From Halohasta litchfieldiae (GTDB lineage: Archaea; Halobacteriota; Halobacteria; Halobacteriales; Haloferacaceae): a stretch of 64,000 nucleotides of DNA. Of this stretch, positions 1-8,907 are shown piece after piece. The notes beneath the pieces were generated by a model. It did no database searches and was not told where the DNA came from. It saw only the letters and a program-made list of their open reading frames with translations. Each line of letters starts with the position of its first letter. Position 1 is the first letter of the stretch. The translations under genes and the position numbers were made by a program. The stretch spans positions 1,674,001 through 1,738,000 of the forward strand of contig NZ_CP024845.1 in the NCBI RefSeq assembly GCF_002788215.1, read 5' to 3'.

Positions 1-1
1 C

Positions 2-202
2 TCGGTCGTCGACGGGTGGAGCGAGGACGAGCTACCTGTCGACTCGCCGGTAGTAGACGTTGCCTACGGCAGTGGGATCGTCGCCGCGATCACCGACAAC
101 GGCACGCTGTGTGTCGACGCGGGCGACGGCTGGCGACACCAACTCCTCGGTGTTGGAGGTATCAGCGAACTGGCTATTGGGCCGGGACAGCGCGTCGACT
201 AA
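2..202 (+). CDS. C-terminal end of a conserved protein, probably HVO_0234-type beta-propeller
   Basis: The open frame runs from the left edge (frame starting at base 2) to a TAA at 200-202, giving the last 66 residues of a protein whose start lies outside the window. It has short Gly/Asp-rich strands (VAYGSGIVAAITDNGTL, then GDGWRHQLLG) of the kind found in beta-propeller blades. It lies 60 bases before prs on the same strand. From memory, a family called HVO_0234 beta-propeller sits beside prs in other haloarchaea; that naming is context-based and unverified. Coding potential is clear, function is not. Confidence 0.6.
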   Translation, partial: SVVDGWSEDELPVDSPVVDVAYGSGIVAAITDNGTLCVDAGDGWRHQLLGVGGISELAIGPGQRVD

Positions 203-262
203 CTGATCGTAGCGGCGGACTAACACCGAAACCGGGTTTAGGTGGGACGGAAAAAGGGGGGT

Positions 263-1123
263 ATGACCACAATCGTTCCTGCCTCGACATCCCAAGCGCT
301 CGCGGCGTCGCTTGCGGACGAAGGAGTCGGCTCGCTTACCGTGCCGAGCTACGACCGATTTGCCGACGGCGAGACGCTGGCCGCCGTGCCGGAGTTTGAT
401 GACGACGAAGCGATTATTGTCGCGTCGACGGCGACCAACGACGCCCATATCGAACTGCTCCAGCTGCAGGATGCCGTCCGCGAGGCCGGTGCGGAGGACG
501 TGACGACCGTCATTCCGTATCTGGGCTACGCCCGTCAGGACAAGGCGTTCACACACGGCCAGCCGATTTCGGTGCGGGCAATGGCGAAAGCGATCAGCAC
601 CGGCACCGACCGCGTGTTCATGGTCGAGCCACACGAGCCAGCCGTCGCGGAGTTCTTTACTGTGCCGACCGAAAGCATCGACGCCGCTTCTCTATTAGCA
701 GAACCACTTTCCGACCTGCAGAACCCGCTGTTTGTCGCCCCCGACGAGGGCGCAATCGAGTTGGCGACGACGACGCGGGATGCCTACGGAAGCGGCGACG
801 TCGACTACTTCGAGAAGGACCGCGACTACGAGACCGGCGAGGTCGAACTCACACCAAGCGACGCCCCCGTCGAGGGTCGGGATGTCGTGGTCGTCGACGA
901 TATCATCGCCACCGGCGGCACGATGAGTGGGGCCATCGAGGTGCTCAACAGCCGGGACGCGGGCCGCGTGTACGCGGTCTGTGTCCACCCGGTGTTGGCC
1001 GCGGCCGCACTGACGAAACTTGCAGCCGCGGGCGTCGAGCGCGTCATCGGCACCGACAGCCTCGAACGCGCGGTCAGCGACGTGAGCGTGGCTCCGGCGA
1101 TTGCGGCGCGCCTCGACGAGTAG
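263..1123 (+). CDS. prs: Ribose-phosphate pyrophosphokinase
   Basis: Makes PRPP from ribose 5-phosphate and ATP, the common precursor for purines, pyrimidines, histidine and NAD in the cytosol. The 286-residue protein shows the YARQDK motif (about 89-94) and the PRPP-binding loop VVDDIIATGGT (about 210-220), both diagnostic of the family; its length is normal for archaeal enzymes. I chose the ATG at 263 over the GTG at 242 because archaeal homologs begin close to this point and a purine-rich GGGGGG stretch lies just before it. The last 50 bases overlap the 3' end of the convergent small membrane protein gene. Confidence 0.95.
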   Translation: MTTIVPASTSQALAASLADEGVGSLTVPSYDRFADGETLAAVPEFDDDEAIIVASTATNDAHIELLQLQDAVREAGAEDVTTVIPYLGYARQDKAFTHGQPISVRAMAKAISTGTDRVFMVEPHEPAVAEFFTVPTESIDAASLLAEPLSDLQNPLFVAPDEGAIELATTTRDAYGSGDVDYFEKDRDYETGEVELTPSDAPVEGRDVVVVDDIIATGGTMSGAIEVLNSRDAGRVYAVCVHPVLAAAALTKLAAAGVERVIGTDSLERAVSDVSVAPAIAARLDE

Positions 1124-1361
1124 CCAGCAGGCGGAGCCGTGGCAGGAGTTCGGTCAGTCCCATCGCGTAGAGACCGAAGTAAAGGGCAATCGCGCCGAGT
1201 GCACAGAGCCAGAGCCCAAAGGTAAGCTGGCCGGTCGAGACGGCCTCGATTGCGAGTAGATCGAGATAGAGCCCCAGCGTCGACAGTAGACTCGTGCCGA
1301 CCGCAAGGGCGAGTATTTCACCGAGGACAGTAATCAGTTCGAGCGGCAGTTTTGTCATCAC
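1074..1361 (-). CDS. Small two-helix membrane protein
   Basis: A 95-residue protein (94 if the second Met is used) with two hydrophobic helices, about residues 8-30 and 45-70, and a basic Arg/Pro-rich C-terminal tail (RLRLLATRRGAPQSPEPRSRR in part) predicted to face the cytosol. I do not recognise the family. It is convergent with prs and overlaps its end by 50 bases, so the tail is encoded opposite the prs C-terminus and may be shorter in reality. Membrane-like composition against a GC-rich background supports it as a real gene, but conservation could not be checked. Confidence 0.55.
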   Translation of the reverse strand: MMTKLPLELITVLGEILALAVGTSLLSTLGLYLDLLAIEAVSTGQLTFGLWLCALGAIALYFGLYAMGLTELLPRLRLLATRRGAPQSPEPRSRR

Positions 1362-1451
1362 CAGCCCCGGAGGCGTGAACTGTCCTGAACGTTTCGCTCA
1401 AGCAGGGCGGGAGTCGGAACTGCTTTTGGGGTCGACCGGCCACTGACGAGT

Positions 1452-1682
1452 ATGGCTGGACGATACGGTGAACTCGACTACTCGACGGCGGTCAAAAACG
1501 GCATCCTCATCGGTGGGGCCCTGATACTGCTCGGCTTCCTCGGCGAGTCGACCGGACATCTCATCTTCGGCGACCTGACCGGGACGCTTAATACGGCGTT
1601 TACTGCCATGGAGTTCGGCGGTGTCATCGTCGCTATGATCGCCGTCTTCATTTTCGGTGTCGCACTCCCACTCACCGAGTAA
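1452..1682 (+). CDS. Small conserved haloarchaeal membrane protein (DUF7860-like)
   Basis: A 76-residue protein with two transmembrane segments, about 16-31 (NGILIGGALILLGFLG) and 55-72 (FGGVIVAMIAVFIFG), and a soluble N-terminus AGRYGELDYSTAVKNG. It resembles small haloarchaeal membrane proteins in a DUF7860-type family; I recall the pattern but cannot confirm the family number. It ends before the HIT gene and faces the preceding membrane gene divergently. No enzymatic motif is visible; a structural or stress role is only a guess. Confidence 0.8.
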   Translation: MAGRYGELDYSTAVKNGILIGGALILLGFLGESTGHLIFGDLTGTLNTAFTAMEFGGVIVAMIAVFIFGVALPLTE

Positions 1683-1778
1683 CGTAGCCAACGAGCAGTC
1701 GACTGAAACGAGTACTGCGAGGCAATCGGCACTCTCCTGCCGTGATCACGGTATGACGGCCGAACAGCCACCAACGTT

Positions 1779-1786
1779 CTTTATTA
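1779..1786 (+). promoter_or_regulatory. TATA element of the HIT-family gene
   Basis: CTTTATTA is centred about 24 nt before the ATG at 1807, the spacing expected for a leaderless transcript. Confidence 0.5.
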
Positions 1787-1806
1787 GTGCGCCGAAAAGG
1801 GGAGCT

Positions 1807-2229
1807 ATGAGTTCGAAAACCATCTTCGAGAAGATCGTCGACCGAGAGATCCCGGCCCGAATCGTCCACGAAACCGAGACCACGCTCGCGTTCCTCGATG
1901 CCCATCCGCTGGCCCCCGGCCACACGCTGGTCATCCCGAAACAACCCTACGAACACCTCCAAGACCTCCCACCAGAGCTCTCGGCGGATCTGTTCGAGAC
2001 AGTCCACGAGTTGACTCCCATCGTCGAGACGGCAGTCGACGCCGACGCGACGACTATCGGTATCAACAACGGTGAGGCCGCAGGCCAAGAGGTGCCCCAC
2101 GTTCACGCCCACATCATCCCCCGGTTCGAGGGCGACGACAGCGGCCCCATCCACGCCATCGCAATCGATTCGCCGGATATCTCCGACGAGGAACTCGATG
2201 AGATCGCCGACGCGATTGCCAGCGAGTAG
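1807..2229 (+). CDS. HIT family nucleotide hydrolase/transferase
   Basis: A 140-residue histidine-triad protein. The catalytic motif HVHAHIIPR follows a short Gly/Glu linker, and the N-terminal half has the usual TIFEKIVDREIPARIV opening and the HTLVIPK strand. HIT proteins hydrolyse or transfer nucleotide monophosphates (for example Hint-type AMP-lysine or AMP-phosphoramidate hydrolysis); the exact substrate cannot be read from sequence. The ATG at 1807 fits the family start, and a TATA element at 1779-1786 supports it over in-frame starts further upstream. Confidence 0.92.
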   Translation: MSSKTIFEKIVDREIPARIVHETETTLAFLDAHPLAPGHTLVIPKQPYEHLQDLPPELSADLFETVHELTPIVETAVDADATTIGINNGEAAGQEVPHVHAHIIPRFEGDDSGPIHAIAIDSPDISDEELDEIADAIASE

Positions 2230-2343
2230 TCCACCAGCTCTTTTCGTCCCCGTCGACACGCTACACGCACTGAGCCACGCTAGTTGACAATCCATAATAT
2301 AAAAAATCCATACAATATTCAAAATTTGTTGATTATGCAACCA

Positions 2344-2349
2344 TTATAC
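2344..2349 (+). promoter_or_regulatory. TATA element in an AT-rich promoter of the tfb gene
   Basis: Bases 2281-2370 are strongly AT-rich against the surrounding GC-rich DNA. TTATAC at 2344-2349 lies about 32 nt before the ATG at 2379; a second TATAAT at 2362-2367 is too close to the start to serve a leaderless transcript. Confidence 0.45.
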
Positions 2350-2378
2350 TTGTCACTGGGGTATAATTACGGGACGAC

Positions 2379-3239
2379 ATGCCCTCCACGAGTGCCCGTT
2401 GCCCCGATTGTGGCAGTGCTATCTATACCGATTCGGACGAACAGCTGTGTGAAGACTGCGGACTCGTCGTCGAGACCGACCGCCTCGACCGAGGTCCCGA
2501 GTGGCGGTCGTTTGCCGACGACGAGACCAACCCCAAGCGAACCGGCTCGCCACTCACCGTCGCCAGACACGACCGCGGCCTGTCGACCGAGATCGGCTAC
2601 AGCTCGGATCTCACCGCGGCGAAACGCCGCCAGTTTGTCCGGCTCCGCCGCCAACACAACCGCGCCCGGATGGGCGACAAGCGAACCCGGAATCAGGTCC
2701 ACGCCTTCACCCGAATCAAACATATCGTCAGCAACAAATCCCTCCCCACGCAGGTCCGAGATCACGCCTGTTCGCTGTTTCGCTCGGCCCAAAACGAGGA
2801 CCTGCTCCGCGGGCGATCTATCGAAGGGTTCGTCGCGGCCTGTCTGTATGCGGCCTGTCGACTGGAGTCGATTTCCCGGACAATCGACGAGATAACCGAA
2901 GCCTCTCACAGTAGTCGCGAGGAGTTTCAGGCCGCCTACGACGCGCTCAACCGGGATCTCGGTCTCCCGGTCGAACCGACCCATCCCCGAGAATACCTCC
3001 CTCGGTATGCCGACCGACTTGACCTGTCGAGCGGGATCGAACGCCGCGCGCGGGAACTGGTCGACCGAACCGAAAAAGAGGGGATTCTCAACGGCCGGAA
3101 CCCGAGTGGGGTTGCCGCAGCCTGTCTGTATGCAGCGGCAAAAGAAAACGACGCCGACCTCACACAGAGCGAGGCGGCATCGGTTGCATCCGTGACACCG
3201 GTTACGCTTCGGACGACCTATCAGGAACTCGGTTCCTGA
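2379..3239 (+). CDS. tfb: Transcription initiation factor IIB (TFB)
   Basis: General transcription factor that bridges TBP-bound promoter DNA and RNA polymerase. The 286 residues contain a zinc ribbon (Cys8, Cys11, Cys24, Cys27), a B-finger-like stretch GPEWRSFADDE (about 38-48), and two cyclin-like repeats, recognisable by GFVAACLYAACRLE (about 147) and GVAAACLYAAAK (about 243). It is slightly shorter than many TFBs (about 300-330). Haloarchaea carry several TFB paralogs, some specialised, so this may be one of a set. It is convergent with NMD3; the 263 bases between them hold nothing I can identify. Confidence 0.95.
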   Translation: MPSTSARCPDCGSAIYTDSDEQLCEDCGLVVETDRLDRGPEWRSFADDETNPKRTGSPLTVARHDRGLSTEIGYSSDLTAAKRRQFVRLRRQHNRARMGDKRTRNQVHAFTRIKHIVSNKSLPTQVRDHACSLFRSAQNEDLLRGRSIEGFVAACLYAACRLESISRTIDEITEASHSSREEFQAAYDALNRDLGLPVEPTHPREYLPRYADRLDLSSGIERRARELVDRTEKEGILNGRNPSGVAAACLYAAAKENDADLTQSEAASVASVTPVTLRTTYQELGS

Positions 3240-3502
3240 ATCGGTTGGAATTCGACACAGTGTCGAGACCGCCGATGGGCTGCGTCTAAAGTCGTGTGAC
3301 GACCCACCCCACGACACAGCCACGGTCAGCGCATCTCGTCGACACCACCGAGGGAGTTCGAACCGCCAAGAGCAGTTCGGAACACTCCCATCTATCCATG
3401 TTGCCACCTATGTAAAAAGTACACACGTGATACTTATCTGAGGATACTGATTAGTCCGTGAAATTGATAGTATGGGTTTCCATATACAACCGAAAAGGTC
3501 GC

Positions 3503-4615
3503 TTATACGGTTTCTTCTGGCAGAATGTACACGTTAGTCCCATGTTTGAGGACGGGGACAGTGTCGTCCGGTTCGAAGTAGTCGGGTCGACTGACCGTTT
3601 TGGCTTCGTACGTTTCGGGATCGAGAATCTGGACAGCGTGTTCGTCCTCGACAGTGACGACAGTGGTGTCGACGGCGTCGTCGAGGCGACCGATCTTTTC
3701 GACATCCGGGGTGGTACCGTCTTCGTGGCTGGCCTCGTAGCGCTCGCCCGAGAGGAGACGTTTGCCTTTGAGGCGGTCGTGGGCGCTCGTGACGAGCACT
3801 GGCCCCTCGTCGTCCTCGGGGACGATCACGTCGCCGGGGGTGTATTTCGGGAGTCGGGCGACGAAGGTGACCCGATACACTTCGTTGCCGTCGCCGTCTT
3901 CGGTGACGAGCGTCGGGTAGTCGTGGACGGTGCCGCCGAACCGATCGGTGATCCGGTTGGCGGTCGCCTGACCGAGTTTGTTCGTCGACAGTTTGACGTT
4001 GGGTCCGGCCTCGTTGCTCCGGTCGACCGTGGTAATGAACGCCTCCCTATCTCCATCTTGCTCCTTTTTAGCGACGTAGGATTCGGCGATCTCGATGGCT
4101 TCGCTGGCCTCCTCAGGTCGAACCGGACGGTCCTCGGCGCGTATTTGGAGGATACTGGCGAAGTAGCCGCCGGCTATCCGGCCACACCGGTCACAAACTT
4201 CCTTGGCAATGCGGACCGGGACGACCAGTTGTTCACTGATCGGGGTGCCACGGACGACACCCGAGAACGTACAGTGCATTCGGATCGTCGTCTCGTCGAC
4301 CTGTTCGGGTTCGACACCCCATTCGATGTCTTCGGCGTTGATGTGGATCGAGAGTGCCTCGCTGACGGCGTCGATGGCGACATCAGTGTAGTCGACAGCA
4401 CCCAGATCGACCCACCGGTTGCCGCGGTGGACCGCGCCACACCGACCACAGAGTGTCACCTGAACGCGGTCCGGGGCGTCGATCAGGTCGAAATCCTCGA
4501 AATAACAACCATCGCAGAGCACTGCATCCGCCTCGCGTGGCTCGCCGGGGCGTGGCTCGGCCCGCTCGGCGACCGGATCGCCACACTGCGGACAGAAATC
4601 GCGTGACTCGCTCAT
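3503..4615 (-). CDS. NMD3-related zinc-binding protein
   Basis: Archaeal homolog of NMD3, the eukaryotic 60S ribosomal export adaptor; in archaea it probably acts in large-subunit assembly. The 370-residue protein has four N-terminal CxxC pairs (CPQC at 8-11, then CDGC, CGRC and CDRC) that would bind two zinc ions, followed by the conserved NMD3 core including SNEAGPNVKLSTNKLGQ. The C-terminal part (about 230-370) holds two small beta-rich domains. It stands alone, divergent from nothing obvious; the next gene upstream on the same strand is a phosphoribosyltransferase 69 bases away. Confidence 0.88.
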   Translation of the reverse strand: MSESRDFCPQCGDPVAERAEPRPGEPREADAVLCDGCYFEDFDLIDAPDRVQVTLCGRCGAVHRGNRWVDLGAVDYTDVAIDAVSEALSIHINAEDIEWGVEPEQVDETTIRMHCTFSGVVRGTPISEQLVVPVRIAKEVCDRCGRIAGGYFASILQIRAEDRPVRPEEASEAIEIAESYVAKKEQDGDREAFITTVDRSNEAGPNVKLSTNKLGQATANRITDRFGGTVHDYPTLVTEDGDGNEVYRVTFVARLPKYTPGDVIVPEDDEGPVLVTSAHDRLKGKRLLSGERYEASHEDGTTPDVEKIGRLDDAVDTTVVTVEDEHAVQILDPETYEAKTVSRPDYFEPDDTVPVLKHGTNVYILPEETV

Positions 4616-4684
4616 GGGCCCTCTATGGCTGTCGACCGGTTAAACAACGCGACACTCCGTCCGATCTGTGATCGAGTACCACAC

Positions 4685-5311
4685 TCACTGTTCGAGGAGG
4701 TCGATAGCCTCCCTGTCTGTGACTTGGCCGAACTCCCGGTAGTGGCGGCCGACTGCCTGGAACGGACGCGGTTCGTCGACGATCACCACGCGGTCGGCCT
4801 CGTCACTGAGTTCGGCGCGTGCGGAGGGTGGGGCAACCGGCACCGCGAGGATCACTTCCGTGGCGTCGGTCGCCTGCAGTTGGCGGAGGCAGGCCATCGC
4901 GGTCGCCTCGGTTGCGATGCCGTCGTCGACCAAGACCACGCGTTTGCCACTCACATCGGGGAGTGGCTCGCCGCCACGGTAGTCAGCGATCTTCTGTCGG
5001 GCGACTTCGGCCTCCGTGTCGCGTTCCTGTTGGATGTAGTCGTCGCTCACCCCGAGTTGGTCGACGAGGTCGTCGTTGAGCCAGTAGCTCCCGTCGCCAG
5101 CCACCGCACCGATAGCGAGTTCGGGGTTCGATGGCGCACCGAGTTTGGATGCGACGACCACGTCGAGGGGAACGTCGAGGCGGTCGGCGACCGCGCGGCC
5201 GACGGGGAGTCCGCCGCGGGGGATCGCACAGACGAGGTCGGCGTCGACGCCCATTTCGACCAGCCGGGCGGCGAGCTGTTGGCCACCTGTTGTTCGGTTG
5301 GTGAATGCCAT
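4685..5311 (-). CDS. Phosphoribosyltransferase domain protein
   Basis: A 208-residue type I PRTase-fold protein. It has the N-terminal DLVCAIPRGGLPVGRAVA segment and the PRPP-binding loop VVLVDDGIATEATA (about 125-138), with Ala replacing the usual Thr/Gly near the loop end. Proteins of this COG1926-like type are often annotated only as predicted phosphoribosyltransferases; the base substrate is not known. The ATG at 5311 is followed at once by AFTNRTTGGQQLAARL, the typical start of the family. It is divergent from htpX, with about 110 bases shared upstream region. Confidence 0.88.
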   Translation of the reverse strand: MAFTNRTTGGQQLAARLVEMGVDADLVCAIPRGGLPVGRAVADRLDVPLDVVVASKLGAPSNPELAIGAVAGDGSYWLNDDLVDQLGVSDDYIQQERDTEAEVARQKIADYRGGEPLPDVSGKRVVLVDDGIATEATAMACLRQLQATDATEVILAVPVAPPSARAELSDEADRVVIVDEPRPFQAVGRHYREFGQVTDREAIDLLEQ

Positions 5312-5421
5312 GATCTAGAAATTGGATCCGTGGGTGCAAATAGCTCAGGACCATGTGGTTGGTGGACACAACGACAGCCGCCTCCGGTAGGGTTTAACGG
5401 ATTGAAGGGTTAGTTGTAGGT

Positions 5422-6294
5422 ATGAAATGGTCGACCGATTGGGGACTGCGTGGCCGAATGGGACTGACAATGTTCCTTCTGTTCGCCCTGTATATCGTAT
5501 TTATAGGAATTCTCGTCACAGTTACCAACGCTGGAATGTTGACAATTGTTGTCATGATGGGGGCGTTCTCGTTCGTCCAGTACTTCTTCAGCGACAAGAT
5601 GGCACTGTACAGCATGGGTGCGCGGGTCGTCGACGAAAACGAGGAACCCGAACTCCATCGGATGGTCGAGCGGCTCTGCCAGCAGGCAGATCTGCCGAAG
5701 CCACAGGTCGCAGTTGCTGACTCGCAAGTTCCAAACGCGTTTGCAACCGGCCGGAACCAAAAGAACGCGACGGTCGCCGTCACGACCGGGCTGATGCGAA
5801 CGCTCAATCAGGAAGAGTTGGAGGGTGTCATGGCCCACGAACTCGCCCACATCAAAAACCGCGACGTGATGGTAATGACGATTGCCTCGTTTTTGTCGAC
5901 AATCGCGTTCATTGTCGTCCGGTGGGGCTGGCTGTTCGGCGGCAATGGCCGGAATCAGGCCCCCGTCTACGTGGCCATCCTCGCTTCGCTTGTCGTCTGG
6001 GTGATTTCGTTTTTCCTGATCCGGGCGCTCAGCCGCTACCGCGAATACTCCGCCGACCGCGGTGCGGCCTCGATCACCGGCAACCCTGCCGCGCTCGCCT
6101 CCGCACTGATGTCGATCAGTGGGCGAATGGACAAGGTTCCGCAGGATGACCTCCGAGAGCAGGCTGAGATGAACGCCTTCTTTATCATCCCGATTCGGTC
6201 GGGTTTTATCGGCAAGATCGCAAGCACGCATCCACCCACTGAAAAACGGATCGAGAAACTCCGCGAACTCGAACGCGAGCAGGAACTGGCCTAG
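5422..6294 (+). CDS. htpX: Membrane M48 zinc metalloprotease HtpX
   Basis: Integral membrane protease for quality control of membrane proteins. The 290-residue protein has two N-terminal transmembrane segments (about 13-35 and 38-56), the zinc-binding HELAH motif at 139-143, two further hydrophobic segments (about 152-168 and 181-201) and the third-ligand Glu in YREYSADRGAA (about Glu208). Length and order match archaeal HtpX. It is followed 66 bases later by a short SHOCT-domain membrane protein on the same strand, which could be functionally linked but probably has its own promoter. Confidence 0.95.
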   Translation: MKWSTDWGLRGRMGLTMFLLFALYIVFIGILVTVTNAGMLTIVVMMGAFSFVQYFFSDKMALYSMGARVVDENEEPELHRMVERLCQQADLPKPQVAVADSQVPNAFATGRNQKNATVAVTTGLMRTLNQEELEGVMAHELAHIKNRDVMVMTIASFLSTIAFIVVRWGWLFGGNGRNQAPVYVAILASLVVWVISFFLIRALSRYREYSADRGAASITGNPAALASALMSISGRMDKVPQDDLREQAEMNAFFIIPIRSGFIGKIASTHPPTEKRIEKLRELEREQELA

Positions 6295-6360
6295 TCAGCG
6301 CCACCGGACGTTCGCTTGACCGGGCATAACGTCTTTCATTTTTCGCGTGGACGGGCTACT

Positions 6361-6777
6361 ATGAGCGACTGGTCCTCGTGGCTCAAATCAAACCAAGCCA
6401 TGGCGGTAATCGTACTCATCTTCGGCGGCTTTGTCGCCATCGCCACGCTCGCACTCGTGGTTGGACTGGTGATCACGCTGTCGGGAATCAATGCCGGGCT
6501 CGGGTTTAGTGCGCTGTTTATGCTACTGATGCTCTGCTATTTGGGATTCCAGTACGTGCAGGACGATCTCGACGGAGAAACCACTCAGCCAGCAGACACC
6601 GAGGCGGTCGACCCGGTTACCGAACTCGAAGGACGGTACGTCCGTGGCGAACTCAGTGACGAAGAGTTCGAACACCGACTGGAGACGATTGTCGAAACCG
6701 AAGACAAGATCGACCGAGCCGCAGAGACGGACGACGAGCCAGCCCGAAGCCGGGAAGTCGAAACCGAGACGCGCTAA
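6361..6777 (+). CDS. Membrane protein with SHOCT domain
   Basis: A 138-residue protein with two transmembrane helices (about 15-39 and 43-61), then an acidic linker and a SHOCT motif ELEGRYVRGELSDEEFEHRL (about 84-103). SHOCT (short C-terminal) domains are common oligomerisation or interaction motifs at the ends of haloarchaeal membrane proteins. The ATG at 6361 gives a short polar N-terminus MSDWSSWLKSNQ before the first helix, more natural than the in-frame GTG/ATG forms upstream. The next gene, phzF-like, converges on it 7 bases after its stop. Confidence 0.85.
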   Translation: MSDWSSWLKSNQAMAVIVLIFGGFVAIATLALVVGLVITLSGINAGLGFSALFMLLMLCYLGFQYVQDDLDGETTQPADTEAVDPVTELEGRYVRGELSDEEFEHRLETIVETEDKIDRAAETDDEPARSREVETETR

Positions 6778-6784
6778 CGCTACT

Positions 6785-7705
6785 CTATGCTTCGATGATC
6801 TCGTCGACGTCGTCTTCGGGGACCGTGAGCGTGCCGTCGACTGTCGTTACTGCCCGTCCACCCACCCAAACGAACCCATCGCTGCCCGCACGCTCCAGTC
6901 GTACCCGAACCAGTCCACCCCGGTCGAGGAACTGACCCTGCTCGAAGCGGAGTTCGTCGTCGAGTTCGTCGAACGCCGCCGAGCCGACCGAATCCAGATA
7001 CGCCGCACAGGCTCCGCTTGCAGTGCCCGTAACTGGATCTTCGTCGACCCCGACCGCGGGGGCAAAAAACCGACCGTGAGCAGTTGCGTCGGTCGACAGG
7101 GTATCGAACGTGAAGACGTAGATCCCGGCCACGTCGTGAGCCTCCGAGAGCCGTTCGATGGCCGCGAGATCCGGTTGGAGACCGCCCAACGACTCCAAGA
7201 AGTTGATCGGAACGATCAACACGGGTAGCCCGGTCGAGGCGCGGGCGACCGGGATATCCGCACCGACATCCTGCAAGGTTGCTGGGTCGGTACCGAGGGC
7301 GTCGGCCAATCGGTCGTAGTCGATATCGCATTCGGTGACCGTCGACGACTCCTGTTGCATCCAGACGGTGCCGTCATCGTCGATCTCGACCTCCAAGACG
7401 CCGCTGTCGGTCTGGAGGCTGTGACTACCGGCCTCGATGACACCCTCCTCGTGGAGCAGTGCGTGGGCGGCAATCGTGGCATGGCCACACAGCGAGATCT
7501 CCTGTGTGGGCGTGAAATACCGGAGTTGTCTATCGGCCTCCGCTGAGGAGGATAGAAAGGCGGTTTCGCTGACCGAGAGTTCGCGGGCGATTGCCTGCTG
7601 CTGGTGGTCCGAAAGCCCCTCGGCGTCGGGGATCACGCCTGCGGCGTTGCCCGACAGCGGGTCGGTCGTGAAGGCGTCGACAAGCGCCATCCGTCGTGTA
7701 GGCAT
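6785..7705 (-). CDS. PhzF family isomerase
   Basis: A 306-residue PhzF/diaminopimelate-epimerase-fold protein. The catalytic Glu47 lies in LSVSETAFL, and SLCGHATIAA (about 71-80) is the conserved turn of the first half-domain; the second half carries DPVTGTASGACAAYL, the matching repeat. Most members isomerise small carboxylic acids, but substrates outside phenazine synthesis are largely unknown. It is intact and of normal length. Transcribed away from the HTH regulator gene that ends 40 bases upstream on the same strand, so the two could be read together. Confidence 0.92.
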   Translation of the reverse strand: MPTRRMALVDAFTTDPLSGNAAGVIPDAEGLSDHQQQAIARELSVSETAFLSSSAEADRQLRYFTPTQEISLCGHATIAAHALLHEEGVIEAGSHSLQTDSGVLEVEIDDDGTVWMQQESSTVTECDIDYDRLADALGTDPATLQDVGADIPVARASTGLPVLIVPINFLESLGGLQPDLAAIERLSEAHDVAGIYVFTFDTLSTDATAHGRFFAPAVGVDEDPVTGTASGACAAYLDSVGSAAFDELDDELRFEQGQFLDRGGLVRVRLERAGSDGFVWVGGRAVTTVDGTLTVPEDDVDEIIEA

Positions 7706-7745
7706 TGGCAGACAGAGAGACTACCGGGTGAAAAGAATTGCGCGG

Positions 7746-8804
7746 CTACTCATCAGTCTGGAGCCGAATCACGTTTTCTCTGCCAATGCGGAGCTTTTCG
7801 ACCGTTCCGTCGTCGGCCAGCTCCGAGAGCACACGGGAGGTTTTGGATTTCGACCAGTCGAGAGAGTCGACGATATCGGCCTGTTTCAGCTGGCCGTCAT
7901 GTTGGTCCAGAAGGTCGACCACCTGTGTCTCGTTGGTTACGAGGTCGTGGCCACGCGGGGTCGAATCAGCGCTAGCATCGGTCTGCGTGGCTGTCGCTTC
8001 GTCGGACTGTCGGTCAGTACTATCGGTCGGTGGCTCATCGGTCGACCGCGTGCGCCGGACTGCCAGCACGCCGAGCGAGACGAGCATAGCGAGACCGATC
8101 ACGCCAGCGACCACGCCGGTGGTCCCGCCCGGCAGCGTGCCACCTTCGCCGCCAGTCGCCCCGGCTTCGGGTGCCGCGAGGAGTTGCGGACGACCGTCTG
8201 CGAAGTCCTCGCGTCCGTTCCACTGGACGACACCGCCTTCGGCCTCATCAGGAGTCGGGTCGACCTCGGCGATCCGATAGCCATCGGGCGCGGCGAGTTC
8301 GAGTACGTCACCCTCGCCAATATAAAAACCACCGGCGAACACGTCGCCGACGGCCAGCTTCCCATCGGTTTCAGCAGCAAACCCCTCCCAGCGGAACTGG
8401 AAGCTGACAACCCCCCAGCGGCGGGGGACCTCCTGGATAGTCGTCGAGGCCTCGAAGTCGACCGCCCGCATCTCACGGTCGTACTGGTCGGCCGCTCCGT
8501 CGACGACCGCGGTCATCCGCTCTTCGAAGGGGTCGAGATACCGACTGGAGTTATCGGCGAACTCGGCCTGAAACGACTCGTACTCGTCGACGTCTTCAGT
8601 GGTCGCGAGCCGCGTGCGGAACCTGATCGTCCAGACCGCGTCGCCGGTGGACTGGAGGGCGATCCGGGTGACGGTGTTGTCGGGCTCGGGCTGGTCGGCC
8701 TGCAGCTGGTAGGGGCCGGTGTGGTCGGTCGCGGCCGCCCCCGCGGCGATCAGGCCGACACAGACGACAATCAAGAGGCCGATCCAAACGAGACGGCGTC
8801 GCAT
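7746..8804 (-). CDS. Membrane-anchored HTH regulator with DUF7345-like ectodomain
   Basis: A 352-residue protein starting at the ATG at 8804 (a longer GTG/TTG start at 8837 is possible). Order: signal peptide or N-terminal helix (about 4-24), an extracellular domain (about 35-195) rich in Trp/Phe beta-strands, a transmembrane helix (about 222-243, GVVAGVIGLAMLVSLGVLAV), an acidic Thr/Asp linker, and a C-terminal winged HTH (about 285-350) with QADIVDSLDWSKSKTSRVLS. The ectodomain is recognisably homologous to the secreted protein at 10708-11418. This is the build of a one-component transmembrane regulator. It is divergent from the 9026 operon with a repeat-rich promoter between. Confidence 0.85.
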   Translation of the reverse strand: MRRRLVWIGLLIVVCVGLIAAGAAATDHTGPYQLQADQPEPDNTVTRIALQSTGDAVWTIRFRTRLATTEDVDEYESFQAEFADNSSRYLDPFEERMTAVVDGAADQYDREMRAVDFEASTTIQEVPRRWGVVSFQFRWEGFAAETDGKLAVGDVFAGGFYIGEGDVLELAAPDGYRIAEVDPTPDEAEGGVVQWNGREDFADGRPQLLAAPEAGATGGEGGTLPGGTTGVVAGVIGLAMLVSLGVLAVRRTRSTDEPPTDSTDRQSDEATATQTDASADSTPRGHDLVTNETQVVDLLDQHDGQLKQADIVDSLDWSKSKTSRVLSELADDGTVEKLRIGRENVIRLQTDE

Positions 8805-8907
8805 TGTCGGCCGTACTGTCTGGTAGACATTAAACAATCGTATTGTCTAGCGCTCGCTGCCAGTTACGTGCTGTTTTTATTTTAGTTACCGGTCGACACT
8901 GGCCGGA

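Noticed and set aside
3458-4606. A 382-codon open frame on the plus strand opposite the NMD3 gene
   Set aside because: NMD3 on the minus strand has four CxxC pairs and normal length; the plus frame shows only antisense composition.
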